20,913 bases of DNA from Chlorobium sp. GTDB lineage: Bacteria > Bacteroidota > Chlorobiia > Chlorobiales > Chlorobiaceae. The position numbers and the translations under genes are program-made. Positions within the stretch are counted from its first letter, which is position 1, and every line of letters starts with the position of its first letter. Shown here in pieces: positions 1 to 7,159 of the stretch. Below the pieces are notes generated by a model. It did no database searches, was not told where the DNA came from, and saw only the letters and a list, made by a program, of their open reading frames with translations. Where the stretch lies: the NCBI GenBank assembly GCA_028277225.1, contig JANQHB010000009.1, positions 1 through 20,913 of the forward strand. Direction: 5' to 3'.

Positions 1-130
1 GCAGGTGACGGTGGACGCGGATGTATGTCCGGGAGAGGGATTCGAGTCGAAGGAGCCGTTGCTCGAAGACGTGTACTTCCGGATTCTTTCCCGGCATGAG
101 GAGCCACGTGGGGTTGAGGTGGTGACATAA
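1..130 (+). CDS. ABC transporter ATP-binding protein, C-terminal fragment
   Basis: Only the last 42 codons are in the window, read from base 2 to the TAA at 128-130. The fragment contains EPLLEDVYFRIL, which matches the C-terminal tail of ATPases that serve ABC-2 type permeases, where LEDVY or LEDTY is common. The complete ATPase at 10448 ends the same way (TSLEDTYFNLI) and also precedes a permease/M1-like gene, so this fragment is very likely its paralogue. It would power the permease that starts 16 bp downstream. The nucleotide-binding motifs lie outside the window, so the call rests on the tail and on the neighbouring gene. Confidence 0.72.
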   Translation, partial: QVTVDADVCPGEGFESKEPLLEDVYFRILSRHEEPRGVEVVT

Positions 131-146
131 AAAAGAACTGAAAACA

Positions 147-3100
147 ATGGTCGGCAAGATATTCCCTTTCGAGCTTCGTACACGATTTGCAAGCCCCCTG
201 ACCTGGATCATTCTTCTGATGATGTGTTTCCAGGGCATATGGTATGCTCTTGCGGTCTATGATTTCTATGTCCATGACCAGTCATTTATCAACGGAGCGG
301 GTATTTTTTATATCTGCCTGACGGGAGGCGGGTTCCTTCTGATGGTTGTCATTGCAATGATAACCGGAATATCGCTGCACAGGGATATCGAAGAGCGCAC
401 TGCGCTTTTTCTCTATGCGTTCCCGATACATGAAAAACGATTTTTCCTGGGCCGGTTTTTCGCGGCGTATGCCGTCAATCTTCTGCTGGTTCTTGCCTAT
501 GTGCTTGGCATGGTCATGATGCCGTACCTCGGTGTCGGTCCGGCCGACAAGTTCGGCCCGGTGCCATGGCTGCAGCTCATGCATGGTTTTGTTCTTTTCG
601 GGATGACCAACATCTTTATCCTGACGGCCGTCAGTTATTTCGGTCTTGTTGTCTTTCGCAATATGGCGGCTTCTTACATAGGGGTTTTCGTGCTGGTGTT
701 TCTCTTTCTTGTCTGTGAAGCCCTGAGCGCGAATTCGCCTTTTATTTCGGCCATTAAAATTGCCGATCCTTTCGGCTATGTCTACACAAGGGAGGTCGTC
801 GATTCGATGACGGTCGCCGACAAAAACACTGCACTGCTTCCGATTGGTGAACTGCTGCTTTTCAACAGGTTATTGTGGATGGGAATCGGGCTCGCAGCGT
901 TTTTGTACAGCTATTTCCGTTTTGACTTCCGCTATTTCATCCAGACTGCGTTCGGATCGAAAAAGAAGGCAAGGCTCGATTATGTTCAGGCATCGCACGA
1001 TGCGGCGTTCAGCCATGTCGTTGTTCCCCACGTAAAGCGCGTGTTTTCGTTTGGAGAGAACATGCGGAAGGTATGGAGGTTGTCGTATGCCGAATTCCTC
1101 AATGTCGTGCGACCTGCCTCTTTCAGGATTGTTCTCCTTGTTGTTGCAGTCATGTTCTTCCTCTATATGATCCTCTGGAATCCGGTCTACTATATCGGTG
1201 ATCAGGTTCCCCTTACTTCGGGAATGACTTCAACCCGTCTGCACACCAATTTTCTGATGATCATCCTGCTCATGATCTGGTCGGGAGAACTGTTCTTCAA
1301 GGACAGGACGATAGGGTTGTGGCAGATCACCGATGCGATTCCGATGCCTTCCTGGGTAAGCCTGGTTTCCAGGTTTATCGCCATGTGCGGTGTAGGGCTG
1401 GTTATTTCGCTGACAATGCTTGTCTCCGGTGTGGCAGCACAGGTCGGGCAGGGTTTTTATGACATCGACTGGTCATTGTACCTGGACGATATTTTCGGAT
1501 TCAAGCTCGGATGGCTCACCCATGTTCTGAACATCGCTCTGGTATTCTGTGTTGCCGGTATCGTAGGGAACCGCTATATGACCCATGTGCTCTGTGTCGG
1601 CTATCACATCTTCATCTACATTTCCTGGGAGCTTGGCATGGTCGAGCAGATCAGGCACGTCTATACCTTTGTACCCGGAATTGCGGATTATTCGGAACTG
1701 AACCGCTACGGGAGCTGGGCTGTTTCTGCCTGGTGGTATTTTCTTATGTGGTTTGTTCTGTCTGTTGGCTTTCTTCTCACCGGGATCAGATACTGGAACA
1801 GGGGGGCAACCAGGGGATTCAACAAGCGTTTTCTTGCTTCCGGAAAAGAGCTTGGTTGGGCAGGTGCAGTTTTTTCCCTGCTCATTATCGGGTTTTTTGT
1901 CGGTTTGCAGACGTTCATGATGAAGGAGGTCAATGCCGAACGAAACTTTATATCATCCAGCCGGGAAATGGATGAGTCGGCGGCATACGAGAAGCGCTAT
2001 CAATCTGTTCAGGAAGCAGCCTCGCTCAGAATCACCGATGTTGACATGCAGCTCGATCTCTTTCCCGCCGAACAGGCTGCTCATTATCGTGCAACACTGG
2101 GGCTTGATAATTCTTCGGAAGAGCCGGTCGACAAACTCTATATCAATGCCGGTTACTTTACCCAGATCAGGTCGGTGCGTATCGAGGACACGGTGCTTGA
2201 AAAGCTGGACGTTGACAAGGTTCTTGGTATGGAAGTTTTCAGCCTTCCTGAACCGCTTGCTCCCGGAGAATCGCTTGCCGTGGTGATCGAGGCGAAAAAG
2301 GCTTATCGCGGCCTTGCAGAAGAAGACTCTCGTGCGGATCTGGCCTATAACGGTCTTTTCATGGAGCGTCCCGTGCCGGTCATCGGATACGATTCAGGCC
2401 GGGAATTGCTTGAAAACCAGGAGCGGAAGGACCGTGGTCTCGAAATGCTCGAATCGCGCATGGCTCCGGTCAACGATCCGGTAGCGCTCGTTCAGAACTA
2501 TCTGGCAGAAGATGCTTCGATTCTGCAGGGCAGTATAACCGTGAGCACAACAGAGGGGCAGACTGCCTTTGCACCCGGCAGGCTGCAGAAAAGCTGGAAG
2601 GACAATGGGCGAAACTATTTCCGGTACGAGATGGAAAAGCCCTCTTCCTTACACTGGTATACCGGTTCGGCACGCTATGCCGAAAAGTCTTTTACAGCAG
2701 TCAATATTCCGGTCACCCTGCTTTACAAGCAGGATCATGTTTATAATCTGGAACACTATACCGGAGCGATCCGGGACGGTTTGCAGTATTTCAAAACGCA
2801 TCTTGGCGCCTACCCCTACAGCAAGCTTTGTGTTGCCGAAATTCCTTTTTACCAGGAGCCTTCCTACGCTTTTGCCAATACAATAGCTATCTCGGAAAAG
2901 GAGGGGTGGTATGGCAGCACCGGTAACAGGGATGTTGTCAGCTTTATCCGTTTTTCCGTTACGAGGGAGCTCTTCCGGCAGTGGATTCTTGAAAACGGTC
3001 AGCTTGCCAATGTTCAGGGAGCCGATATGTTATGGCGCGCTCTTCCGGAAGCCATGGCGCTTGGTTTTCTTGAAAGCAGTGACGGAGAAGACCGGGTTGC

Positions 3101-3410
3101 TGCGATCATGAAGAAAAAGAGACGGCGTTACGGCAAGGACAGGGGGACCGAGCCGAACTCGGAGCCGCCGCTTCTGTATGCTGACGGTATTGACTATCTG
3201 GAGGAAAACAAGGGGACTCTCGCTCTCTATCACCTCTCCAGAGCTGTAGGACATGACCGGCTGGCTTTGCACGTCCGAACATGGTTCGAGTCGAGGAAAG
3301 GGACACCTCTGGTCTTCAGGGACTTGTACGAGTATCTGAACGAACAGGAAAAGCTTGATGAAAGGATACAGGCAATGTTTGAAAATGTAGAAAGGGAATC
3401 CGGAGTATGA
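147..3410 (+). CDS. ABC-2 type permease fused to a degenerate M1-aminopeptidase-like domain (copy 1)
   Basis: This 1087-aa inner-membrane protein has two hydrophobic ABC-2-like blocks, about residues 15-260 and 315-555. A further membrane segment at about 573-597 is followed by a soluble C-terminal part of roughly 490 residues, predicted periplasmic. The layout is that of the ABC permease/M1 aminopeptidase fusions known from Bacteroidota and relatives. Where an active M1 enzyme has HEXXH, this protein reads RELFRQW at 940-946, so both zinc-binding histidines are arginines. The glutamate at 941 remains, and E968 lies in ALPEAMA. The GAMEN region is not recognisable. A non-catalytic domain is therefore expected. 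It pairs with the ATPase ending 16 bp upstream, and its stop codon overlaps the methyltransferase start. The substrate is unknown; a metallophore role is inferred only from the neighbours. Confidence 0.87.
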   Translation: MVGKIFPFELRTRFASPLTWIILLMMCFQGIWYALAVYDFYVHDQSFINGAGIFYICLTGGGFLLMVVIAMITGISLHRDIEERTALFLYAFPIHEKRFFLGRFFAAYAVNLLLVLAYVLGMVMMPYLGVGPADKFGPVPWLQLMHGFVLFGMTNIFILTAVSYFGLVVFRNMAASYIGVFVLVFLFLVCEALSANSPFISAIKIADPFGYVYTREVVDSMTVADKNTALLPIGELLLFNRLLWMGIGLAAFLYSYFRFDFRYFIQTAFGSKKKARLDYVQASHDAAFSHVVVPHVKRVFSFGENMRKVWRLSYAEFLNVVRPASFRIVLLVVAVMFFLYMILWNPVYYIGDQVPLTSGMTSTRLHTNFLMIILLMIWSGELFFKDRTIGLWQITDAIPMPSWVSLVSRFIAMCGVGLVISLTMLVSGVAAQVGQGFYDIDWSLYLDDIFGFKLGWLTHVLNIALVFCVAGIVGNRYMTHVLCVGYHIFIYISWELGMVEQIRHVYTFVPGIADYSELNRYGSWAVSAWWYFLMWFVLSVGFLLTGIRYWNRGATRGFNKRFLASGKELGWAGAVFSLLIIGFFVGLQTFMMKEVNAERNFISSSREMDESAAYEKRYQSVQEAASLRITDVDMQLDLFPAEQAAHYRATLGLDNSSEEPVDKLYINAGYFTQIRSVRIEDTVLEKLDVDKVLGMEVFSLPEPLAPGESLAVVIEAKKAYRGLAEEDSRADLAYNGLFMERPVPVIGYDSGRELLENQERKDRGLEMLESRMAPVNDPVALVQNYLAEDASILQGSITVSTTEGQTAFAPGRLQKSWKDNGRNYFRYEMEKPSSLHWYTGSARYAEKSFTAVNIPVTLLYKQDHVYNLEHYTGAIRDGLQYFKTHLGAYPYSKLCVAEIPFYQEPSYAFANTIAISEKEGWYGSTGNRDVVSFIRFSVTRELFRQWILENGQLANVQGADMLWRALPEAMALGFLESSDGEDRVAAIMKKKRRRYGKDRGTEPNSEPPLLYADGIDYLEENKGTLALYHLSRAVGHDRLALHVRTWFESRKGTPLVFRDLYEYLNEQEKLDERIQAMFENVERESGV

Positions 3411-4243
3411 CTATGAAAAAGGAACAGGTCGAATGTAACAGTGTAGGAGTAAATCTTGAGGGTGTACCCGAAACCCTTCTCTGGCCATTATGGAACAGAG
3501 CTGCTGAACAGAAGCGGAAAGACCGGCTGATCGACGATCCCATGTCCGCCGATCTGGCTGAACGAATCGACTATGATTTTGAGGCGAGTTTCGGCAAGCC
3601 CAGTGCAGGGCATGCGGTGCGGGCAAGGGTTATGGACGATGAGCTGAAAGCCTGGCTCGAAAAGAATCCTGGCGGCACGGTGATCTCCCTGGGGGAGGGA
3701 CTGGATACGCAGTTCTGGCGTGTTGACAATGGGACGATGCGCTGGATATCCGTGGACGTTGCAGAAAGTATCGAGGTACGAAAACAGCTGTTGCCGTCGG
3801 AAGAGCGGATGGAGAGCATCAGCAGCTCTGCGCTTGACGACCTGTGGCTGCAGACGGTACCGCAAGGTTCAAAAGCGTTCATCGTCATGGCCGGAGTGCT
3901 CATGTATTTTACCGAAGAGGAGGTCAGGGAGCTGTTGTACCGTATTGCCGACCACTTCCGCGACAGTCTGATGATGTTCGATGTCATTCCGCTCTGGTTT
4001 TCGCGCAAAAGTATCAGGGGTATGAAGATCACCAAAACCTATACGGCTCCGGTTATGCCATGGGGTTTGAACTACGGGGAATACGGGTGGTTCGACGAGA
4101 TTCATCCTCGTTGCCGGCTGAAGAGAAAAATGACCTATTCCGATCCGTTTCCGGATAGAATGCGCCCTTATTCCTGGCTGTTGAAATTTCCCTGGATTGT
4201 CAATCGACTCGCACCGGGGATCGTACTTATGAGCATCGATTAA
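3407..4243 (+). CDS. Class I SAM-dependent methyltransferase, TcmP/leucine carboxyl methyltransferase family (copy 1)
   Basis: A 278-aa cytoplasmic protein with the family's N-terminal pattern (PETLLWPLWNRA) and a SAM-binding loop VISLGEGLDTQFWR at about residues 92-105. It also has the later family motif MAGVLMYFTEEEV near 161. The family transfers methyl groups from SAM to carboxyl or hydroxyl groups of small molecules or protein ends; the acceptor here cannot be read. The start codon overlaps the permease stop in an ATGA, so translation is probably coupled. An alternative ATG lies at 3413. A diverged paralogue is at 7156. The loop has GEG where the second copy has GCG. Its place among iron-uptake genes suggests modification of a metallophore or cofactor, which is inference. 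Confidence 0.85.
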   Translation: MTMKKEQVECNSVGVNLEGVPETLLWPLWNRAAEQKRKDRLIDDPMSADLAERIDYDFEASFGKPSAGHAVRARVMDDELKAWLEKNPGGTVISLGEGLDTQFWRVDNGTMRWISVDVAESIEVRKQLLPSEERMESISSSALDDLWLQTVPQGSKAFIVMAGVLMYFTEEEVRELLYRIADHFRDSLMMFDVIPLWFSRKSIRGMKITKTYTAPVMPWGLNYGEYGWFDEIHPRCRLKRKMTYSDPFPDRMRPYSWLLKFPWIVNRLAPGIVLMSID

Positions 4244-4262
4244 AAAAGAAAAAAATGTTTTT

Positions 4263-4287
4263 ATTTTTATTTTGTCTAAATAAAAAT
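4263..4287. promoter_or_regulatory. AT-rich inverted repeat, candidate metal-regulator operator upstream of feoAB
   Basis: A perfect 10-bp inverted repeat, ATTTTTATTT at 4263-4272 and AAATAAAAAT at 4278-4287, surrounds TGTCT. It lies 20 bp after the methyltransferase stop and about 200 bp before feoA. TTGTCT at 4272-4277 could be a -35 element, with TATGTT at 4294-4299 as a weak -10. The right half (GTCTAAATAAA) resembles the sites just upstream of both TonB-dependent receptors. A smaller inverted repeat, TGTTAT-AC-ATAACA, follows at 4296-4309. Binding by a Fur- or DtxR-type iron repressor is an inference. Confidence 0.5.
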
Positions 4288-4346
4288 GGTTTGTATGTTA
4301 TACATAACACATGGCACTCCCGTGTCAGCGTTGTTAATCTCCTTCG

Positions 4347-4381
4347 GTAAACCCCCGGGTATCTCCTTCCCGGGGGTTTAC
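4347..4381 (+). terminator. Strong 13-bp GC-rich hairpin (terminator-like, feoA upstream region)
   Basis: GTAAACCCCCGGG at 4347-4359 pairs perfectly with 4369-4381 across a 9-base loop. Only a broken T-rich stretch follows (TGTTCGTTTTCG), so it is not a textbook intrinsic terminator. It may end the methyltransferase transcript, act in both directions, or form part of a feoAB leader if transcription starts near the inverted repeat at 4263. Confidence 0.6.
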
Positions 4382-4404
4382 TGTTCGTTTTCGTATGTCC
4401 AGTT

Positions 4405-4452
4405 GCCGGGGATGAAGATTGTGCCTTTCGTTTCCATTGCCCGGGCTTTTTT
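4405..4452 (+). terminator. Second hairpin followed by six Ts, just before feoA
   Basis: GCCGGGGATG at 4405-4414 can pair imperfectly with CATTGCCCGGGC at 4435-4446, and TTTTTT follows at 4447-4452. The stem has a bulge and a small internal loop. The T-run ends 32 bases before the feoA start. Together with the hairpin at 4347-4381 it gives four CCGGG-type segments that could pair in alternative ways, as in an attenuator. Confidence 0.42.
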
Positions 4453-4484
4453 GTTCACTACCGTTAAACGATACTCTTCAATCA

Positions 4485-4739
4485 ATGAAAGCTTTGAAAG
4501 TCGATAGACCTCTTGATCGAGTCAAGAGCGATTCAAAAGTAGTCATCCAGTCAATTTCGGGTGATAAATCATTTATTCGCCGTGCCGCTGGAAGGGGTTT
4601 TACACCGGCAGCCTCGTTATATGTTATCCAGAATATCGGGATCGGTCCTTTGCTTGTCTATTTGCAGGATTCCATGGTTGCTCTTGGGCGGGGGGAGGCA
4701 AAAAAAATAATCGTAAGGAAAGAAGACAATGCACCCTGA
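4485..4739 (+). CDS. feoA: FeoA, small SH3-like ferrous iron transport protein
   Basis: An 84-aa cytoplasmic protein with the FeoA pattern: an N-terminal strand, GDKSFIRRAAGRGFTPAASL around the usual RRL-x-x-x-G position, and a C-terminal segment MVALGRGEAKKIIV that matches the typical IALR-x-x-EA-x-x-I-x-V ending. FeoA works with FeoB in ferrous iron uptake and is thought to help assemble or control it. The ATG at 4485 gives the normal FeoA length. A longer reading from 4419 adds residues unlike the family. No clear Shine-Dalgarno precedes the ATG. The reading frame overlaps feoB by 11 bp, so the two are almost certainly co-transcribed and coupled. Confidence 0.9.
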   Translation: MKALKVDRPLDRVKSDSKVVIQSISGDKSFIRRAAGRGFTPAASLYVIQNIGIGPLLVYLQDSMVALGRGEAKKIIVRKEDNAP

Positions 4740-6798
4740 TCCGTCTTCAGGCCTGAAGGGAGCGTTGACTGTTGCGCTTGCCGGTCAGCCCAATACCGGC
4801 AAATCCACCGTCTTCAACTTTCTTACCGGGTCGAACCAGCATGTGGGGAACTGGCCCGGTATCACGGTCGAAAAAAAAGAAGGGACCTTTGTCCGGGACG
4901 GTGTTTCCTATAAGGTTGTTGATCTGCCCGGAACCTACAGCTTGTCGGCAAATTCCAGGGAGGAGTTGATCGCAAGGGATTTTATCATCAGGAAAGCGCC
5001 TGATCTGGTGGTGGTTGTCGTCGATGCTTCCCAGTTGACGAGATCGTTGTATCTGGTAGCAGAGATGATGGCGGTTGGCGTCCCGTTGATCGTCGCCCTG
5101 AACATGATGGATGTTGCGGAAAAAAAAGGTCTTGCAATCGACCTGTATGCATGTATGAAATCCGTCGGTGTCCCCGTTGTTCCCATGACGGCATCCAGAG
5201 GCAGAGGTATCGATTCGCTTTGTCAGGCTATTGCTGACAGTGCCGGGCAAGGTTTCTGTTCTTATGAGCCCTGCTGTACTCCTGAAGGCGACTTTGCTGT
5301 TCTGCTGCAGCATATTCAGGAGCGGATCGAGGAGTATGTTCCTGATGGCTATCGGCTCGGGTGGGTTGCCCGGAAGCTTCTGGAAGATGACAGCGAAATG
5401 ATCGGCATGATGCGGGAGAGGATGGGCGAAAAGGAGTGGCTGCCGGTTCAAAAGATGCTTCCTGCTGACAATCAGGGTGCTTTTGCCCTTGTAAAAGCCC
5501 GCTATGACTGGATTGACAGGATCGTTGCTTCTTCTGTTGTGCGGAAGGAGGGCAGTGACCCGGCGATACATCGTGGTTTTTTCGACAAACTGGCGACGAA
5601 CCTTTTTACAGGGACTGTTCTGGCAATGCTTGTGACGCTTGCCGGTTTCGTGCTTTCGGCAACTGTAGCCTTCAGTTTCCTGATGCTGATGAATCCCCTC
5701 ATTATCGGGGCAGTAGAGGCGGTTCAGGGAAGGATCGGAGAGGGCTTGCCGCTTCTGGGCGATTTTATCGCCCAGGGCGTGATCCCGGCAGTAACGATGA
5801 TCGTGGCCATATCCGTATTCATATTCGGTATCATGCTGTTCACTGCCTTTCTCGAGGATATCGGTTATCTGCCCCGTATGGCCTATATCGCAGATATGTT
5901 CATGAACCGGATAGGATTGCCTGGCAAGTCGTTCCTGCCGCTCTTCATGGGATTGGGCTGCAATATTGCTTCAGTCATGGGGTGCCGGGTCATCGAGTCA
6001 AAACGACAGCGGTTCAAAACCATCATTATATCATCTCATGTTCCCTGTCCTGGTGTGATGGTTACCATTGCGTTCATGATAGGGATTTTTTTCGGGTCTT
6101 TAGCTCCTTTCATTGCAGCCGCAGCTTTTCTTGCACTGCTCCTGCAGACCTATATGACCTCTAAACTGCTCGACCATACTGTGCTGCGGGGTGCCGAGGC
6201 AGGCTTGATCATGGAGTTGCCTCCGTACCATATTCCCAACTTGAAAACGATCTGGGCACATGTCTGGCGCCGTTTTACCTCTTTTGTCAGGAAGGCGGGT
6301 TCTTTGCTGGCTGTTATCATTGCGATGATCTGGGCGCTTTCGTATTTCCCCAACGGCAACATGATGGACAGTTATCTCGCAACGGCAGGGAAAATCTTCG
6401 AACCGCTCGGTATGCTGATGGGTATGGACTGGAGATTGCTTACCTGTCTGTTTGTGGCATTTATTTCCAAAGAGGCTGCTCTGATTGCCATTGCCGTTCT
6501 TTTTGGCATTCAGACAGGTGAGGGAGCTCTGACAGGGATGATGATAGGCGAAGGTGTTTCTGAGGCAGATAATGCGATAATAGGGAGTGTTCTTGCAGCG
6601 CAAGTCTCTCTCCCTGCCGCACTGGCATTTATTTTCGCCCTGTTGTTTTCCATCCCCTGCTTTGCCACGGTCGGAAGCGTCTATTTTGAAACGCAGTCTC
6701 TGAAATGGACTATTGGATCGGTTCTCTATTACACGTCCCTGTCGCTGATATGGGGAATTGCCGCATACCAGGTTGGCTTGCTGTTGTTTGTGTCATGA
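4729..6798 (+). CDS. feoB: FeoB, ferrous iron transporter with N-terminal G domain
   Basis: A 689-aa inner-membrane ferrous iron importer. The N-terminal G domain shows G1 GQPNTGKS at 19-26, HVGNWPG at 38-44, G3 DLPGTYSL at 65-72, G4 NMMD at 125-128 and a G5-like TASRGRGID at 154-162. A multi-spanning transport domain follows from about residue 290. The first Gate motif reads GLGCNIASVMGCR at 408-420 and KEAALIAIAVLFG lies further on. The second Gate region reads VPCPGV around C441, where E. coli FeoB has MSCGAR, so it is a variant that keeps the cysteine. FSIPCFATVG is the conserved late segment. The protein is shorter than E. coli FeoB (about 770 residues). A purine-rich stretch (AAGGAAAGAAG) precedes the start. 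Manganese transport, reported for some FeoB paralogues, cannot be excluded. Confidence 0.95.
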   Translation: MHPDPSSGLKGALTVALAGQPNTGKSTVFNFLTGSNQHVGNWPGITVEKKEGTFVRDGVSYKVVDLPGTYSLSANSREELIARDFIIRKAPDLVVVVVDASQLTRSLYLVAEMMAVGVPLIVALNMMDVAEKKGLAIDLYACMKSVGVPVVPMTASRGRGIDSLCQAIADSAGQGFCSYEPCCTPEGDFAVLLQHIQERIEEYVPDGYRLGWVARKLLEDDSEMIGMMRERMGEKEWLPVQKMLPADNQGAFALVKARYDWIDRIVASSVVRKEGSDPAIHRGFFDKLATNLFTGTVLAMLVTLAGFVLSATVAFSFLMLMNPLIIGAVEAVQGRIGEGLPLLGDFIAQGVIPAVTMIVAISVFIFGIMLFTAFLEDIGYLPRMAYIADMFMNRIGLPGKSFLPLFMGLGCNIASVMGCRVIESKRQRFKTIIISSHVPCPGVMVTIAFMIGIFFGSLAPFIAAAAFLALLLQTYMTSKLLDHTVLRGAEAGLIMELPPYHIPNLKTIWAHVWRRFTSFVRKAGSLLAVIIAMIWALSYFPNGNMMDSYLATAGKIFEPLGMLMGMDWRLLTCLFVAFISKEAALIAIAVLFGIQTGEGALTGMMIGEGVSEADNAIIGSVLAAQVSLPAALAFIFALLFSIPCFATVGSVYFETQSLKWTIGSVLYYTSLSLIWGIAAYQVGLLLFVS

Positions 6799-7000
6799 CG
6801 ATCGGCAAGAGCAGATGTTCCGGTTGACGGGCTGCAATGGGGAAACCGGGGTTTTGTCCCCGGAAATGTCGGTGAAACGGAGCAAAAACAGGGTTCGCTG
6901 TTTTGTATGAGAAACCGGTCAGGTTGGCCTGCAGGCAAACCGGCGGCTCTGATCGTGATTGACGTGAAAGGTGGGCTGCATGCCCTGATAAACAGTAAAC
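6799..7000. other. Non-coding stretch with several small hairpins
   Basis: I see no credible gene between feoB and the palindromic repeat at 7001. The stretch holds CCGGGG-TTTTGT-CCCCGG at 6846-6863, AAAACAG-GGTTCG-CTGTTTT at 6885-6904, a 20-bp near-perfect palindrome centred on CCTGCAGG at 6922-6941, and GGGC-TGCAT-GCCC at 6973-6985. GAAACCGG-like words recur. Minus-strand open frames here have no recognisable product. Confidence 0.6.
6885..6904 (+). terminator. Possible weak terminator of feoAB
   Basis: AAAACAG at 6885-6891 pairs with CTGTTTT at 6898-6904 over a GGTTCG loop. The T-rich right arm could serve as the release tract. The stem is short and mostly A-U. The GC-rich hairpin at 6846-6863 is an alternative but has no T-run. 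Confidence 0.3.
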
Positions 7001-7140
7001 GGCACCTCTATGTATTGTCATGAGCGATTCAAGAGCAAGGCGAACGGAGCGTAGAAACCGGAGTGTACATAGAGTACATGAGGATTTTAAGCACCGTTCA
7101 ACGAAGCATTTGAAGCGCGTAATAAATACATAGAGGTGCC
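7001..7140. repeat. 140-bp palindromic (MITE-like) intergenic element
   Basis: The ends are a perfect 16-bp inverted repeat, GGCACCTCTATGTATT at 7001-7016 and its complement at 7125-7140. Self-complementarity continues imperfectly to a centre at TGTAC-ATAGA-GTACA (7064-7078), so the whole element can fold back on itself. The inner words (GAACGGAGCGTAGAAACC, GTGTACAT) resemble palindromic repeats scattered between genes in various bacterial genomes. It holds no gene, and I see no clear target-site duplication. The right end lies 15 bp before the methyltransferase start at 7156. Confidence 0.78.
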
Positions 7141-7144
7141 CAAA

Positions 7145-7159
7145 ATGAATGAGCAATGA
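7145..7159 (+). other. Possible four-codon leader minigene (MNEQ) overlapping the next start codon
   Basis: ATG at 7145 opens a four-codon frame whose TGA (7157-7159) overlaps the ATG of the methyltransferase at 7156 as ATGA. AGAGGTG at 7132-7138, inside the right end of the palindromic element, is well placed as its ribosome binding site but too far from 7156. Translating the minigene could deliver ribosomes to the methyltransferase start. It may also be chance. Confidence 0.3.

Noticed and set aside
4310..4484. Known metal riboswitch (NiCo/czcD type or yybP-ykoY type) before feoA
   Set aside because: I could not find the conserved junction sequences of either class; only simple hairpins are visible.
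4286..4507. 73-aa + strand open frame between the methyltransferase and feoA
   Set aside because: It runs through the two hairpins, has no family resemblance and overlaps the feoA start in another frame.
4747..5571. 274-aa open frame on the minus strand opposite feoB
   Set aside because: It lies wholly across the G domain of feoB, has no recognisable motif and reads as a low-complexity shadow rich in H, R, P and N.
6710..7156. 148-aa minus-strand open frame in the spacer after feoB
   Set aside because: It crosses the end of feoB, the small hairpins and the palindromic repeat, with no recognisable domain.
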